Of a stretch of DNA of 37,568 bases, positions 31,089 to 37,568 are shown one piece after another. Position 1 is the first letter of the stretch, and the number at the start of each line of letters is the position of its first letter. The stretch lies in contig CAYNWK010000024.1 of assembly GCA_964400875.1 (NCBI GenBank), positions 1 to 37,568 on the forward strand, given 5' to 3'. The translations under genes were made by a program, and so were the position numbers. Source of the DNA: CAYNWK01 sp964400875. Lineage in GTDB: Bacteria > Chloroflexota > Anaerolineae > Anaerolineales > UBA4823. The notes beneath the pieces are model-generated. The model saw nothing but the letters and a program-made list of their open reading frames with translations, did not search any database and was not told the origin of the DNA.

Positions 31089-31997
31089 TCATTCCACGCG
31101 CAGGCGCGTGCCGCACGAGCGGCAGTAACGATCCCCAGGGCCGGCGCGCTTGCCGCACTGCTGGCAATAGAGCGCCTCTCCGGAGGAGACCGCTTCGGCT
31201 TTAACTCGACTGGCCCGGCGCCTGCGAGCCTTGGGCGAATCCGCCTCCTTTCTGGACTGCCAGTACCATACTCCGCCGCCGGCTACCAGCAGCAGGCCCA
31301 AGCTGCCCAGCACCCACGGCAGAATCTTGGTCACGTCCACCCGCCCCGGGGTTTCTACTGTCAAAGGTTCGCTGGGCTGTGGATTCAATGCCGCGGAAGT
31401 AAGGGTATCGGTTTCCTTTTGGTAGGAAAGGGAAAGGGTGAAATCTTCCCCTTGGGCCAGCGAGCCGATGTCGGCCTGATAATATACCAGGCCGTCTGGC
31501 GCAACGCTCCCGCTGCCCATGCCCGGGGAGAGGCGCATATCGGTCGCATCGATAGGTTGTTGAACTTGCACAACCAAAGCGTTTACTGCATAATCGCCAG
31601 GCCATTGAAACTTATATTCCCGCTGTGTGTCGTTGATGGTAAGTGACTCATCGTAATACTCCAGGCGCACCTGGGGAGTCGTGGCGGTGAAGGTGATCTG
31701 CTCCCAATCACCGACAACCTGCTGTTCGTAGAAGGCATTGTATAAAGTGCCGTCAACTTGTTGGATGGCGACGGCATTGACCCGGGATCTGGCGGGTATG
31801 CGAAAAGCGAGCTCTACCGGCAGCGTAACCTCGGGCGCCAGGGTGGCGTTGAAGATCACCAGCACGTTTGGTTCGTCGTGTTCCGGCCACAGATCGATGC
31901 CCAAGGTGCTCAAGGTGACGCTATCCTGGGCGCGGGCTCCGAAATGGACGAGCAGCAGCAAGAATAAAATGACGAGGATAACTGGCCAACGCTTCAT
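31089..31997 (-). CDS. Exported beta-domain membrane protein with C-terminal zinc ribbon
   Basis: A 302-residue protein, ATG at 31997 with GGAGG upstream; a longer frame upstream lacks such a signal. It has a signal peptide (WPVILVILFLLLLVHFGARAQ), an extracytoplasmic beta-rich domain of about 200 residues (starting VTLSTLGIDLWPEHDEPNVLVIF), one helix (ILPWVLGSLGLLLVAGGGVWYW, about 225-247) and a cytoplasmic tail ending in a zinc ribbon (YCQQCGKRAGPGDRYCRSCG). The layout and some segments (DGLVYYQADIGSLAQGEDFTLSLSY) resemble the last beta region of the diheme lipoprotein at 8937. Function unknown. It is downstream of the ABC importer on the same strand but 148 bases away, so co-transcription is uncertain. 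Confidence 0.75.
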   Translation of the reverse strand: MKRWPVILVILFLLLLVHFGARAQDSVTLSTLGIDLWPEHDEPNVLVIFNATLAPEVTLPVELAFRIPARSRVNAVAIQQVDGTLYNAFYEQQVVGDWEQITFTATTPQVRLEYYDESLTINDTQREYKFQWPGDYAVNALVVQVQQPIDATDMRLSPGMGSGSVAPDGLVYYQADIGSLAQGEDFTLSLSYQKETDTLTSAALNPQPSEPLTVETPGRVDVTKILPWVLGSLGLLLVAGGGVWYWQSRKEADSPKARRRRASRVKAEAVSSGEALYCQQCGKRAGPGDRYCRSCGTRLRVE

Positions 31998-32145
31998 GGG
32001 TAAACAGCCTCCATTACCCTTGTAAACTGGGTGATGCCTGTGGTTGTTAAGGTCGAATCTTACCATGCTTGCAGATGACGTCATACGAATATGAGAAGCT
32101 TTTAGGATTTCAGAGGGAAGCGAAAATGCGGTTTTTTAGGTAGGC

Positions 32146-32964
32146 TCAGCCAATGGCGGTGCGGACGCGCTGGGCCAGTTCGCCGAAGGCGGGGGTATAG
32201 CGCATGGCTTCTTCACGCGGACGGGGCAGGTCCACCGGCAGGTCCAGGCGCAGCCGCCCGGGGCGAGGGCTGAGCACGAGCACGCGATCGGCGAGGAAGA
32301 GCGCTTCCTGGATGGCGTGAGTCACCATGATCACGGTCTTACGGCGCGCCTGCCAGATGCGCAGCAGTTCGGTCCCCATGCGTTCCCGGGTCAGTGCGTC
32401 CAGCGAGCCGAACGGTTCGTCGAGCAGCAGCACCTGGGGATCGTGCACCAGGGCGCGGGCGATCGCCACGCGCTGCGCCATTCCCCCAGAAAGATCGCGG
32501 GGCAGCGAATCCTCGAATCCGCTCAACCCGACCAGCTCAATCAGGTCCTGGGCGCGGGCGCGGATCTCAGCCGCGTGCGGCTCCTGAACTTCCAGTGGCA
32601 GGGTGACGTTCTCTAAAACCGTGCGCCAGGGCATCAGGTTGGCTTTTTGGAAGACCAGGCCGATGCCCTGCTGCGGTCCATCCAGGATTTCACCATTGTA
32701 AATGACGTCGCCGCTGCTGGGGGGCAGCAGCCCGGCCAGCACGCGCAGCAGCGTGCTCTTGCCGCTGCCGGAGGGGCCAAGCACGCAGACGAACTCTTCC
32801 GGCAAGACCGAAAAAGTGATCTTATCCAGAGCGTGTAGGTTTCCGCCCGGGTCCTGAAAAACTACGTTGAGGTTGCGTACGACCAGGATTGGGTCTGGAG
32901 AGATTGGCTGAGGTCCGGCGTCCGCTACCAATTCGGACGGCTTGAGTTCACGGGATGAATTCAT
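32146..32964 (-). CDS. ABC transporter ATP-binding protein (NitT/TauT type), FMN-riboswitch operon
   Basis: A 272-residue ATPase of the SsuB/TauB/ThiZ type. Walker A is GPSGSGKSTLLRVLAG, the Q-loop region is VFQKANLMPWRTV, the signature is DLSGGMAQRVAIARAL, Walker B is PQVLLLDEPFGSLDALT, and the switch is VMVTHAIQEA. The N-terminal 25 residues precede the domain. It drives import by the permease and binding protein encoded upstream and overlaps the binding-protein stop by 17 bases. The FMN riboswitch upstream of the operon makes a flavin or flavin precursor the likely cargo. The ATPase itself gives no substrate information. Confidence 0.92.
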   Translation of the reverse strand: MNSSRELKPSELVADAGPQPISPDPILVVRNLNVVFQDPGGNLHALDKITFSVLPEEFVCVLGPSGSGKSTLLRVLAGLLPPSSGDVIYNGEILDGPQQGIGLVFQKANLMPWRTVLENVTLPLEVQEPHAAEIRARAQDLIELVGLSGFEDSLPRDLSGGMAQRVAIARALVHDPQVLLLDEPFGSLDALTRERMGTELLRIWQARRKTVIMVTHAIQEALFLADRVLVLSPRPGRLRLDLPVDLPRPREEAMRYTPAFGELAQRVRTAIG

Positions 32965-33949
32965 TGGTATACGCTTGGTCTAAATCGAGAGGCTCGGAGA
33001 GCAGGCCCATCGAGAGCAGAACCTGCTGCATGTTCTCCCAGGATTGAGGGCTGGAATAGCCCAAGCGGTCCGCCTGCCAGAACTCGATGGACCTGGCCAG
33101 CACTTCTCGCTGGACGTTTTCGTCGGCCTGGTCCAGGTTTTCCACGTAATTTTTGCTGATCTCGTAAGCCTTATCCGGGTTGCGGATGGTGTCTTGCAAG
33201 CCGCGGGTAAAGGCTCGCACCATACGGCGCACCAGGTCCGGGTTTTCCGCCAGGGTGGTTTCGTTGGAGATCAGGCCGTTGGAGGCCAACTCCACATAAT
33301 CGGCTACGCGGATCACGTCCACCTCGTAGCCCTGGGCGCGCAGCTGCACGGGTTCGTTGACGACGTAGATCACTGCCGCCTGGACCTGGTCGGCAGCCAG
33401 CGCTTCCACCTGGTTGAAGCCGATGCTTTCCAGGGACACGTCGCTCTCTTTAAGTCCGGCTGCGTCCAACAACGCCCGGAAGCCGACGTAGCTGGCGCCG
33501 AACAAACCAGGGATGCCGATCTTCTTTCCAACCAGGTCCTGGGGCGTGGTGATGCCCTGTTCTCTTTTAGCCACCACACCCACCGGGTAGTCCTGCCACC
33601 AGCCCAGAACATCGACGATGGGTAAACCCTGGGCGCGGGCCAGCAGCACCTGCTCGCCGGAGACGAGGGCAAAGGGCAGCTCGTTCGCGCCCACCAGCTG
33701 CACGCCATCGGTCTCAAAACTGTAGTCGAAGTCCAGCTCGATCCCGGCCTCACGAAAGTAGCCTTTATCGACGGCGACGTAAAAGGGCGCATACTGAATG
33801 TTGGGGATATAGCCCATCGGTAAACGGATGGTTTCCAACGGCTGTTCTAGGGTCGCTTGTTCGCTGGGGGAGAGAAATGCGCCGCCCGTACAGGCGGCCA
33901 GGATCAGCGCGCCAGCGAGCAGCATGTTGCAAATTCGCCAAAGGGACAT
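32948..33949 (-). CDS. ribY: NMT1/THI5-like substrate-binding lipoprotein, predicted flavin importer RibY
   Basis: A 333-residue binding protein starting at the ATG at 33949 (AAGGA upstream). A lipobox (LILAACTGG) anchors it to the membrane. The mature part follows the NMT1/THI5 type of periplasmic binding fold: IRLPMGYIPNIQYAPFYVAVDKGYF near the start, VGKKIGIPGLFGASYVGFRALLDAAGL in the middle, then AVIYVVNEPVQLRAQG. Such proteins bind thiamine precursors, sulfonates or, in the RibXY group reported from Chloroflexus relatives, riboflavin. The FMN riboswitch ahead of the operon favours flavin. It lies 16 bases after the permease stop. Family firm, substrate inferred from regulation. Confidence 0.88.
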   Translation of the reverse strand: MSLWRICNMLLAGALILAACTGGAFLSPSEQATLEQPLETIRLPMGYIPNIQYAPFYVAVDKGYFREAGIELDFDYSFETDGVQLVGANELPFALVSGEQVLLARAQGLPIVDVLGWWQDYPVGVVAKREQGITTPQDLVGKKIGIPGLFGASYVGFRALLDAAGLKESDVSLESIGFNQVEALAADQVQAAVIYVVNEPVQLRAQGYEVDVIRVADYVELASNGLISNETTLAENPDLVRRMVRAFTRGLQDTIRNPDKAYEISKNYVENLDQADENVQREVLARSIEFWQADRLGYSSPQSWENMQQVLLSMGLLSEPLDLDQAYTNEFIP

Positions 33950-33965
33950 CAATCCGCTTTCCTTT

Positions 33966-34790
33966 TTATTCGGTGAGCGTGGGTTGTTCGGGACGCTGCT
34001 GCCAGGACAAGAGGCGCGCCTCCAGCCAGGTGATCAGGGTATACAGGCTGAGCGCCATGGCGATCAGCGAGAAGACGGCCACGAAAACCAGGGCGGTGTC
34101 GTATTGGCCGCGGCCCACGCTGATCAAAAAGCCCAGACCCCGGTCCGCGCCGACGAACTCGCCCACCACCGCGCCGATCACGGAGAGGGTGGCGCCGACC
34201 CGCAAACCGCCCAGGAAGACCGGCAGCGCAGCCGGCACCTCCAGCAAACGGAAGGTCTGCCAGGGGTTAGCTTTCAGGGAGCGCATCAGCTCGTGCAGTT
34301 CTTCCGGAACGGAACGCAGGCCCAGCACGGTGTTGACCAGCACCGGGAAGAAGACGATCAGCGCGCAGATCAGCACTTTGGAGAAAAGGCCGGTATTGAA
34401 CCAGATCACCAATAGCGGGGCGATCGCTACAATGGGGATGGACTGGCTGGCGACGATGTAAGGCGCCAGCAGGCGCTCGAAGGCGCGCGATTTAGCCAGC
34501 AAATACCCCAGGGTGGTGGCAGCGCTTACCCCTAAGGCCAGGCCGGCCAGGACCTCCTCCAGCGTTGCCCAGCTGTGGCGCAGCAGCGTACCGTCGCTGA
34601 GGGCCTGGATCAGGCGCTTGAATACCAGGTCCGGGGTGGGCAGGATGAAGGCTGGGAAATCACCCAGCCGGGCGATCAGATACCACAGCGCCAGGGCCAG
34701 TCCCAGGGAGATGGGCACCAGGTAGACCCGGTGCAGGCGTGCTTTGCGCTGCGGTGATAGAGAGAATTTTTGGGTTTGCAAAAGGTCCAT
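33966..34790 (-). CDS. ribX: ABC permease (BPD_transp_1, NitT/TauT type), predicted flavin importer RibX
   Basis: A 274-residue permease with about six helices, the usual size. The EAA loop is visible as ELMRSLKANPWQTFRLLEVPAALPVFLGGLRVGATLSVIGAVVGEF. The N-terminus is cytoplasmic and basic (SPQRKARLHRVYLVP). First gene of the operon; the ATG at 34790 follows a 155-base stretch of the riboswitch expression platform with two hairpins. The ribosome binding site is weak (CGAGAACG), which fits control by the leader. With the two downstream genes it forms an importer; the FMN aptamer implies flavin-responsive uptake. Confidence 0.9.
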   Translation of the reverse strand: MDLLQTQKFSLSPQRKARLHRVYLVPISLGLALALWYLIARLGDFPAFILPTPDLVFKRLIQALSDGTLLRHSWATLEEVLAGLALGVSAATTLGYLLAKSRAFERLLAPYIVASQSIPIVAIAPLLVIWFNTGLFSKVLICALIVFFPVLVNTVLGLRSVPEELHELMRSLKANPWQTFRLLEVPAALPVFLGGLRVGATLSVIGAVVGEFVGADRGLGFLISVGRGQYDTALVFVAVFSLIAMALSLYTLITWLEARLLSWQQRPEQPTLTE

Positions 34791-34808
34791 GGTCGTTCTC
34801 GCGAAATT

Positions 34809-34835
34809 AAAACTGCCCCGACGAATTCGGGGCAG
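34809..34835 (-). terminator. Second hairpin of the riboswitch expression platform
   Basis: CTGCCCCGA (34813-34821) pairs with TCGGGGCAG (34827-34835); on the minus strand it is followed by TTTTAATTT, 23 bases before the permease ATG. It could be a second terminator or hide the translation start. Its proximal arm (minus strand CTGCCCCGAA) is complementary to the conserved TTCGGGGCAG at the 5' side of the aptamer, which would allow an alternative pairing. Confidence 0.6.
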
Positions 34836-34869
34836 GCGGAATCATCCCAGGGAGCACGCTCCTGCGTAC

Positions 34870-34900
34870 AAAAAATCCCGAAAACCGGCCGGTTTTCGGG
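34870..34900 (-). terminator. Rho-independent terminator of the FMN riboswitch
   Basis: CCCGAAAACCGG (34877-34888) and CCGGTTTTCGGG (34889-34900) form a strong stem, followed on the minus strand by A and six T. It lies 41 bases downstream of the aptamer, the usual place for a transcription-terminating expression platform. Confidence 0.85.
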
Positions 34901-34941
34901 GCGTGTACGTGAGGACGCCACCCTTATAGGGCGTCTTCCGT

Positions 34942-35125
34942 AACCTTCTTCTATCCGGACTGTACCGTCGGCCCCGGAGTCTCACCGGATCATGCAGCCA
35001 AGTTCAAGCCTGGCTACTCGTGGGCTATACCACCGGTCGGGAATTGCGTTCGGTGCGTACTTTGCACCCCGGTGCTTTTTCGCACCTGGTGCTCTCTCGC
35101 ACCCGCTCACCCTGCCCCGAAGGTT
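34942..35125 (-). ncRNA. FMN riboswitch (RFN element)
   Basis: The minus strand shows the conserved RFN blocks in order: P1 5' strand AACCTTC with CGGGGCAGGGTGA (35107-35125), then TTCCCGACCGGTGGTATAGCCCACGAG (about 35012-35042), CCGGTGAGACTCCGG, GGCCGACGGTACAGTCCGGAT (about 34953-34973) and the P1 3' strand GAAGGTT (34942-34948). P1 pairs perfectly over seven bases. Between the first two blocks is a longer variable arm of about 60 bases. The element controls the downstream ABC importer; FMN binding is expected to favour the terminator at 34870-34900. Identification is firm on sequence signature. Confidence 0.95.
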
Positions 35126-35135
35126 ATAAGTCTGA

Positions 35136-35201
35136 AGTTGCGCAGTCGTGGGAGAAATGGGAGCAAAAACATCACCCATTCTCTTGCCATGCTGCGCAAC
35201 T
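35136..35201. repeat. Long interrupted hairpin upstream of the riboswitch
   Basis: AGTTGCGCAG (35136-35145) pairs exactly with CTGCGCAACT (35192-35201); inside, GAGAAATGGG (35152-35161) pairs with CCCATTCTC (35174-35182) with one bulge. It lies just after the candidate riboswitch promoter, so it may end the upstream TasA-like transcript or fold at the very 5' end of the leader RNA. Confidence 0.5.
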
Positions 35202-35202
35202 A

Positions 35203-35231
35203 ATTATAACGGGGGTCTGCGAAAAGATCAA
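35203..35231 (-). promoter_or_regulatory. Sigma-70-type promoter of the FMN riboswitch operon
   Basis: On the minus strand TTGATC (35226-35231) and a perfect TATAAT (35203-35208) are 17 bases apart. Transcription would start near 35196, about 70 bases before the aptamer. It lies between the stop of the secreted protein gene (35240) and the aptamer. Confidence 0.7.
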
Positions 35232-35239
35232 TCCGGCTT

Positions 35240-36622
35240 TCAGGGATGTCCGACCGGCACCTGCGAAGTGGAAGTGTTGTTCCCAAGATCGATGTCGCTG
35301 CCTTGACTCCCGTCGTCGGAGATGCTGGCGGTGTTGGCGATCGATTGGACCTCATCAGGAAGCGGGTCATCGACCAGGACGGCGAAGAGGACCGCGCCGC
35401 TATCGCCCGGCGCCAACTCGCCCAGCGCGAAAGTATATCCTTCTGAAGAGTCCGTCCCTGACCAGCCCGGGGAGTTCATTTCCGGGTTGAACCGGGTGTG
35501 CGCGGGGAGTGCGGTGGTTATGACCACCCCTGAAGCGGCCGCGCTGCCCAAGTTGGCGTAAGACAGCTGGAAGACGACCACGGATCCGGCGCTGGCGGTG
35601 AATTTCTCTTCCAAGTGATCGAGCGCCAGATCCACAACAGGCTGCGCCTCGAGCGTCGGCGTGTACTCCGGCGTTGATGTGACCGTCGGTTGTGGCGAAG
35701 GCGGATCCGGCGTTGGGGAGAGCGTACCTGACGGCTGTGGAACCGGGGTCTGCTCGATGGGCGGGGCCGAGGTTGGTTTGACAGGGGTGGCAGTGGGCGC
35801 CTGCGTGGGAGTCCAGCGTTGCTCCGGCGGCGGCGTTGCCGTAGCAGGGACTTCCGTGTACGCAGCTGTGGGGGTGGAGGATGGTAAAGCTGTTGAGGTC
35901 GGTTGCGGGGTTTGCTCGCTTGAATCGTTTCTGGTCGGCTGTGGTGTCCTGGTTGGCTCCACTCGCTCGGTGGGAGGGATGGGCAGGGTGAATTGAGCTG
36001 TCACCCATGGCCCGTAAGGGCAAACCTCTGGGCCGGGGCAATTCTCACTACCCGGCGTCCAGTCGGAATAATTGGTGAGGGTGATCGCCGCGCCGATGCG
36101 ATACCGGAGATTGGTTTCCGGGAGGCTTTCGAAAATGACGCCATAGGGATAGCAGTATCGCCCGCCAGGGGAGAGAGTTGGCATTCCAGCAACCTCCACC
36201 GGGAAGACGAGCAGGTCTTCGAAGACCTCACCCTTGGAACGGATCTGAATTGTTGCAGATATGTACAGGCCTTCAGTCGGGTTTGCTCCGTTATTGCCGA
36301 TGCAAACAGCTCCTTCAAGGCCGTAAGTCGACAACCGGAGGCCTCCAGAGGACAGTACGTCCCCGGTTTGGGGGACGAAGATATTGGCAGTGATATTCGC
36401 TTTGAGAGTCGTTCCGGGATCGACCGGCTGGAAGGGCGAAGGGGTGGGCGTGAAAGACCAGCTTCCCAAGCTGACATTCCCAACCAGCGAGAATTGCTCG
36501 CTCCATAGGGCGCCGATTGTTCGCGTACTGAGCAAGAGCAGAAAGAACGTGAAAGCGGCGAAGATCGGGATCACTTTCTTGCGTATGAGCCTGGATCGAG
36601 CGTTTCCGTTCAATTTGCCCAT
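35240..36622 (-). CDS. TasA/camelysin-like secreted protein with Thr/Pro linker and DUF11 domain
   Basis: A 460-residue exported protein. The N-terminus is basic (RSRLIRKK), then a helix (VIPIFAAFTFFLLLLS), then TRTIGALWSEQFSLVGNVSLGSWSF, which follows the A-x-W/F-S-(x)n-GN-(x)n-G-x-W pattern of SipW-dependent TasA/camelysin-type exported proteins. Residues about 60-225 form the first beta domain with four cysteines. A long Thr/Pro/Gln linker (about 228-340) follows, then a DUF11-like domain (about 345-440: VVVFQLSYANLGSAAASGVVITTALP). It overlaps the upstream signal peptidase gene by 13 bases, so the peptidase is probably its dedicated processing enzyme. Function may be structural, as surface or matrix material. 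Confidence 0.78.
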   Translation of the reverse strand: MGKLNGNARSRLIRKKVIPIFAAFTFFLLLLSTRTIGALWSEQFSLVGNVSLGSWSFTPTPSPFQPVDPGTTLKANITANIFVPQTGDVLSSGGLRLSTYGLEGAVCIGNNGANPTEGLYISATIQIRSKGEVFEDLLVFPVEVAGMPTLSPGGRYCYPYGVIFESLPETNLRYRIGAAITLTNYSDWTPGSENCPGPEVCPYGPWVTAQFTLPIPPTERVEPTRTPQPTRNDSSEQTPQPTSTALPSSTPTAAYTEVPATATPPPEQRWTPTQAPTATPVKPTSAPPIEQTPVPQPSGTLSPTPDPPSPQPTVTSTPEYTPTLEAQPVVDLALDHLEEKFTASAGSVVVFQLSYANLGSAAASGVVITTALPAHTRFNPEMNSPGWSGTDSSEGYTFALGELAPGDSGAVLFAVLVDDPLPDEVQSIANTASISDDGSQGSDIDLGNNTSTSQVPVGHP

Positions 36623-37568
36623 CCCATTACCCTTTTTAATTGCAACGAGAGCCAGCCTATCTTCGGCAGCTTGACGATCGCTTTACCGGCAACATCCCGG
36701 GCGGCAACCGGATCATCAGGACGGTTATTGGCGTCTCCCTGGGTCACAAACTCTAAGGTGCCCTTTGTGTGACTTATTTCGATCACACGGTGAATGACTT
36801 GCTTGGTGGATTGGTGGAACAGAATGACATCGCCGAGGTGAATATCCTCTGGGGAACTGTGTCTCACGATGACGACGTCGCCGGCTCGCAAGTGGGGCTC
36901 CATGCTGATGCCGCTGACCAGATAAGTGCGAATGTCCAGCGAGCCCGAGTTCAACAACAACAGCCCGGCGCAGAACAGCGTAACGAAGATCCACCTGGTC
37001 GCACCACGCTGCTCTTCCTGAGCGTTCTTTTCCTGATGGTTAACCACCTGGTTGATCAGCAACAAGATGGCGACCGGGATCAAGGTTCTTAGGAAGGCGC
37101 TCTCGAGCTGGCTCAAATCGGGCAGGATCGGCGAAAACCATTCGAAGGTTAGTGGAAAGTAACGGTACAGGATCGCTGTCCAGGGACCGCCGATCCAGAC
37201 TAGATAAGTCAATAACAAGCTCAAAGACAAACTTGGCAGGAGCGTCGTCATGGTCGAGAAAATCAGCGAAGCGAAATCATCGAACCGTATGCTCGCTCCA
37301 GATGGGATCCTCAGTGCTGTGAACAGGATCGTGATCGCGACGAAAGCCCACACAGGCGCGCGTGGATACCAGCGCCACAGCAAGTACGCCCGGGCGGATT
37401 CTAAACCGACGAGGACCGCGGCGACGTGAAGAAGGATCCCCAGAAAAGCGGGCAGCTGGTGGGAGTAAGGAGAAGCGCCAATCCCCAAGAATATACCTAT
37501 TGAGGTGAGAGCAGCAAGGTCCATAAAACCGGCGGCTACGGCCAGCTGGATAGCGAGCTCATTCAGGC
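36610..37568 (-). CDS. SipW-like (S26B) signal peptidase I with N-terminal membrane domain, 5' end outside the window
   Basis: The frame is open to the window edge; the first internal ATG (37524) has no ribosome binding site, so the true start is probably beyond the edge. At least 319 residues are visible. The N-terminal part has five or six helices. The C-terminal catalytic domain has the Ser nucleophile in SGISMEPHLRAGDVVIVR and, instead of the bacterial Lys, a His in KQVIHRVIEI, the S26B (archaeal/ER/SipW) type. The GD motif follows (FVTQGDANNRPDD). It presumably cleaves the TasA-like protein encoded by the overlapping downstream gene. Family firm, partner inferred. Confidence 0.85.
   Translation of the reverse strand, partial: LNELAIQLAVAAGFMDLAALTSIGIFLGIGASPYSHQLPAFLGILLHVAAVLVGLESARAYLLWRWYPRAPVWAFVAITILFTALRIPSGASIRFDDFASLIFSTMTTLLPSLSLSLLLTYLVWIGGPWTAILYRYFPLTFEWFSPILPDLSQLESAFLRTLIPVAILLLINQVVNHQEKNAQEEQRGATRWIFVTLFCAGLLLLNSGSLDIRTYLVSGISMEPHLRAGDVVIVRHSSPEDIHLGDVILFHQSTKQVIHRVIEISHTKGTLEFVTQGDANNRPDDPVAARDVAGKAIVKLPKIGWLSLQLKRVMGWAN

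Noticed and set aside
1..37568. CRISPR arrays, tRNA or rRNA genes, insertion sequences, prophage genes
   Set aside because: No regularly spaced direct repeats, cloverleaf or rRNA-like sequence, transposase or phage structural gene was seen on either strand.

Overview
The window most likely comes from a member of the Chloroflexota (Anaerolineae-like), probably from a metagenome or draft assembly: it contains a 100-N scaffold gap. The pointers are a secreted repeat protein ending in the YLPL-type C-terminus common in that phylum, many secreted proteins with Thr/Pro linkers, moderately high GC, and the combination of a CxxxY-type CcmE with CcmF, CcmG and CcmH. This assignment is an inference. 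No rRNA or tRNA gene is present to test it.

Layout. 1-4871: a TetR-family regulator with a palindromic promoter/operator, a secreted FG-GAP/VCBS protein, an alpha/alpha-toroid prenyltransferase-like protein and a lipoprotein whose start lies in the gap (4872-4971). 5070-6344: a NYN-domain (PIN-like) nuclease with OST-HTH-like modules. 6478-15463, minus strand: a cytochrome c maturation (System I) operon read as ccmE, ccmF, ccmH, ccmG, a zinc-ribbon protein, a diheme cytochrome lipoprotein, ccmA, ccmB, ccmC, ccmD. 15754-17953, minus strand: an overlapping NarL-type response regulator and sensor kinase.

18342-30957, plus strand, is the centre of interest. Two small proteins are followed by two paralogous modules, each a nonaheme cytochrome plus a membrane cytochrome b (the second b fused to a c-type domain). 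Then come a NapC-like nonaheme cytochrome, a Rieske protein, a cytochrome b6-like subunit, a subunit IV-like protein fused to seven c-type heme sites, and a decaheme lipoprotein made of two pentaheme repeats. I count 45 c-type heme motifs here and 2 more in the ccm operon. No recognisable terminal reductase is encoded, so this looks like a quinone-linked multiheme electron-transfer apparatus of unknown partner, with its heme-attachment machinery alongside. The two cytochrome upstream regions share a spaced motif.

31089-37568, minus strand: a zinc-ribbon membrane protein; a three-gene NMT1/THI5-type ABC importer behind a well-formed FMN riboswitch (RibXY-type predicted flavin uptake); and a SipW-like signal peptidase overlapping a gene for a TasA-like secreted DUF11 protein. 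GC-rich palindromes of similar design recur at several gene ends.
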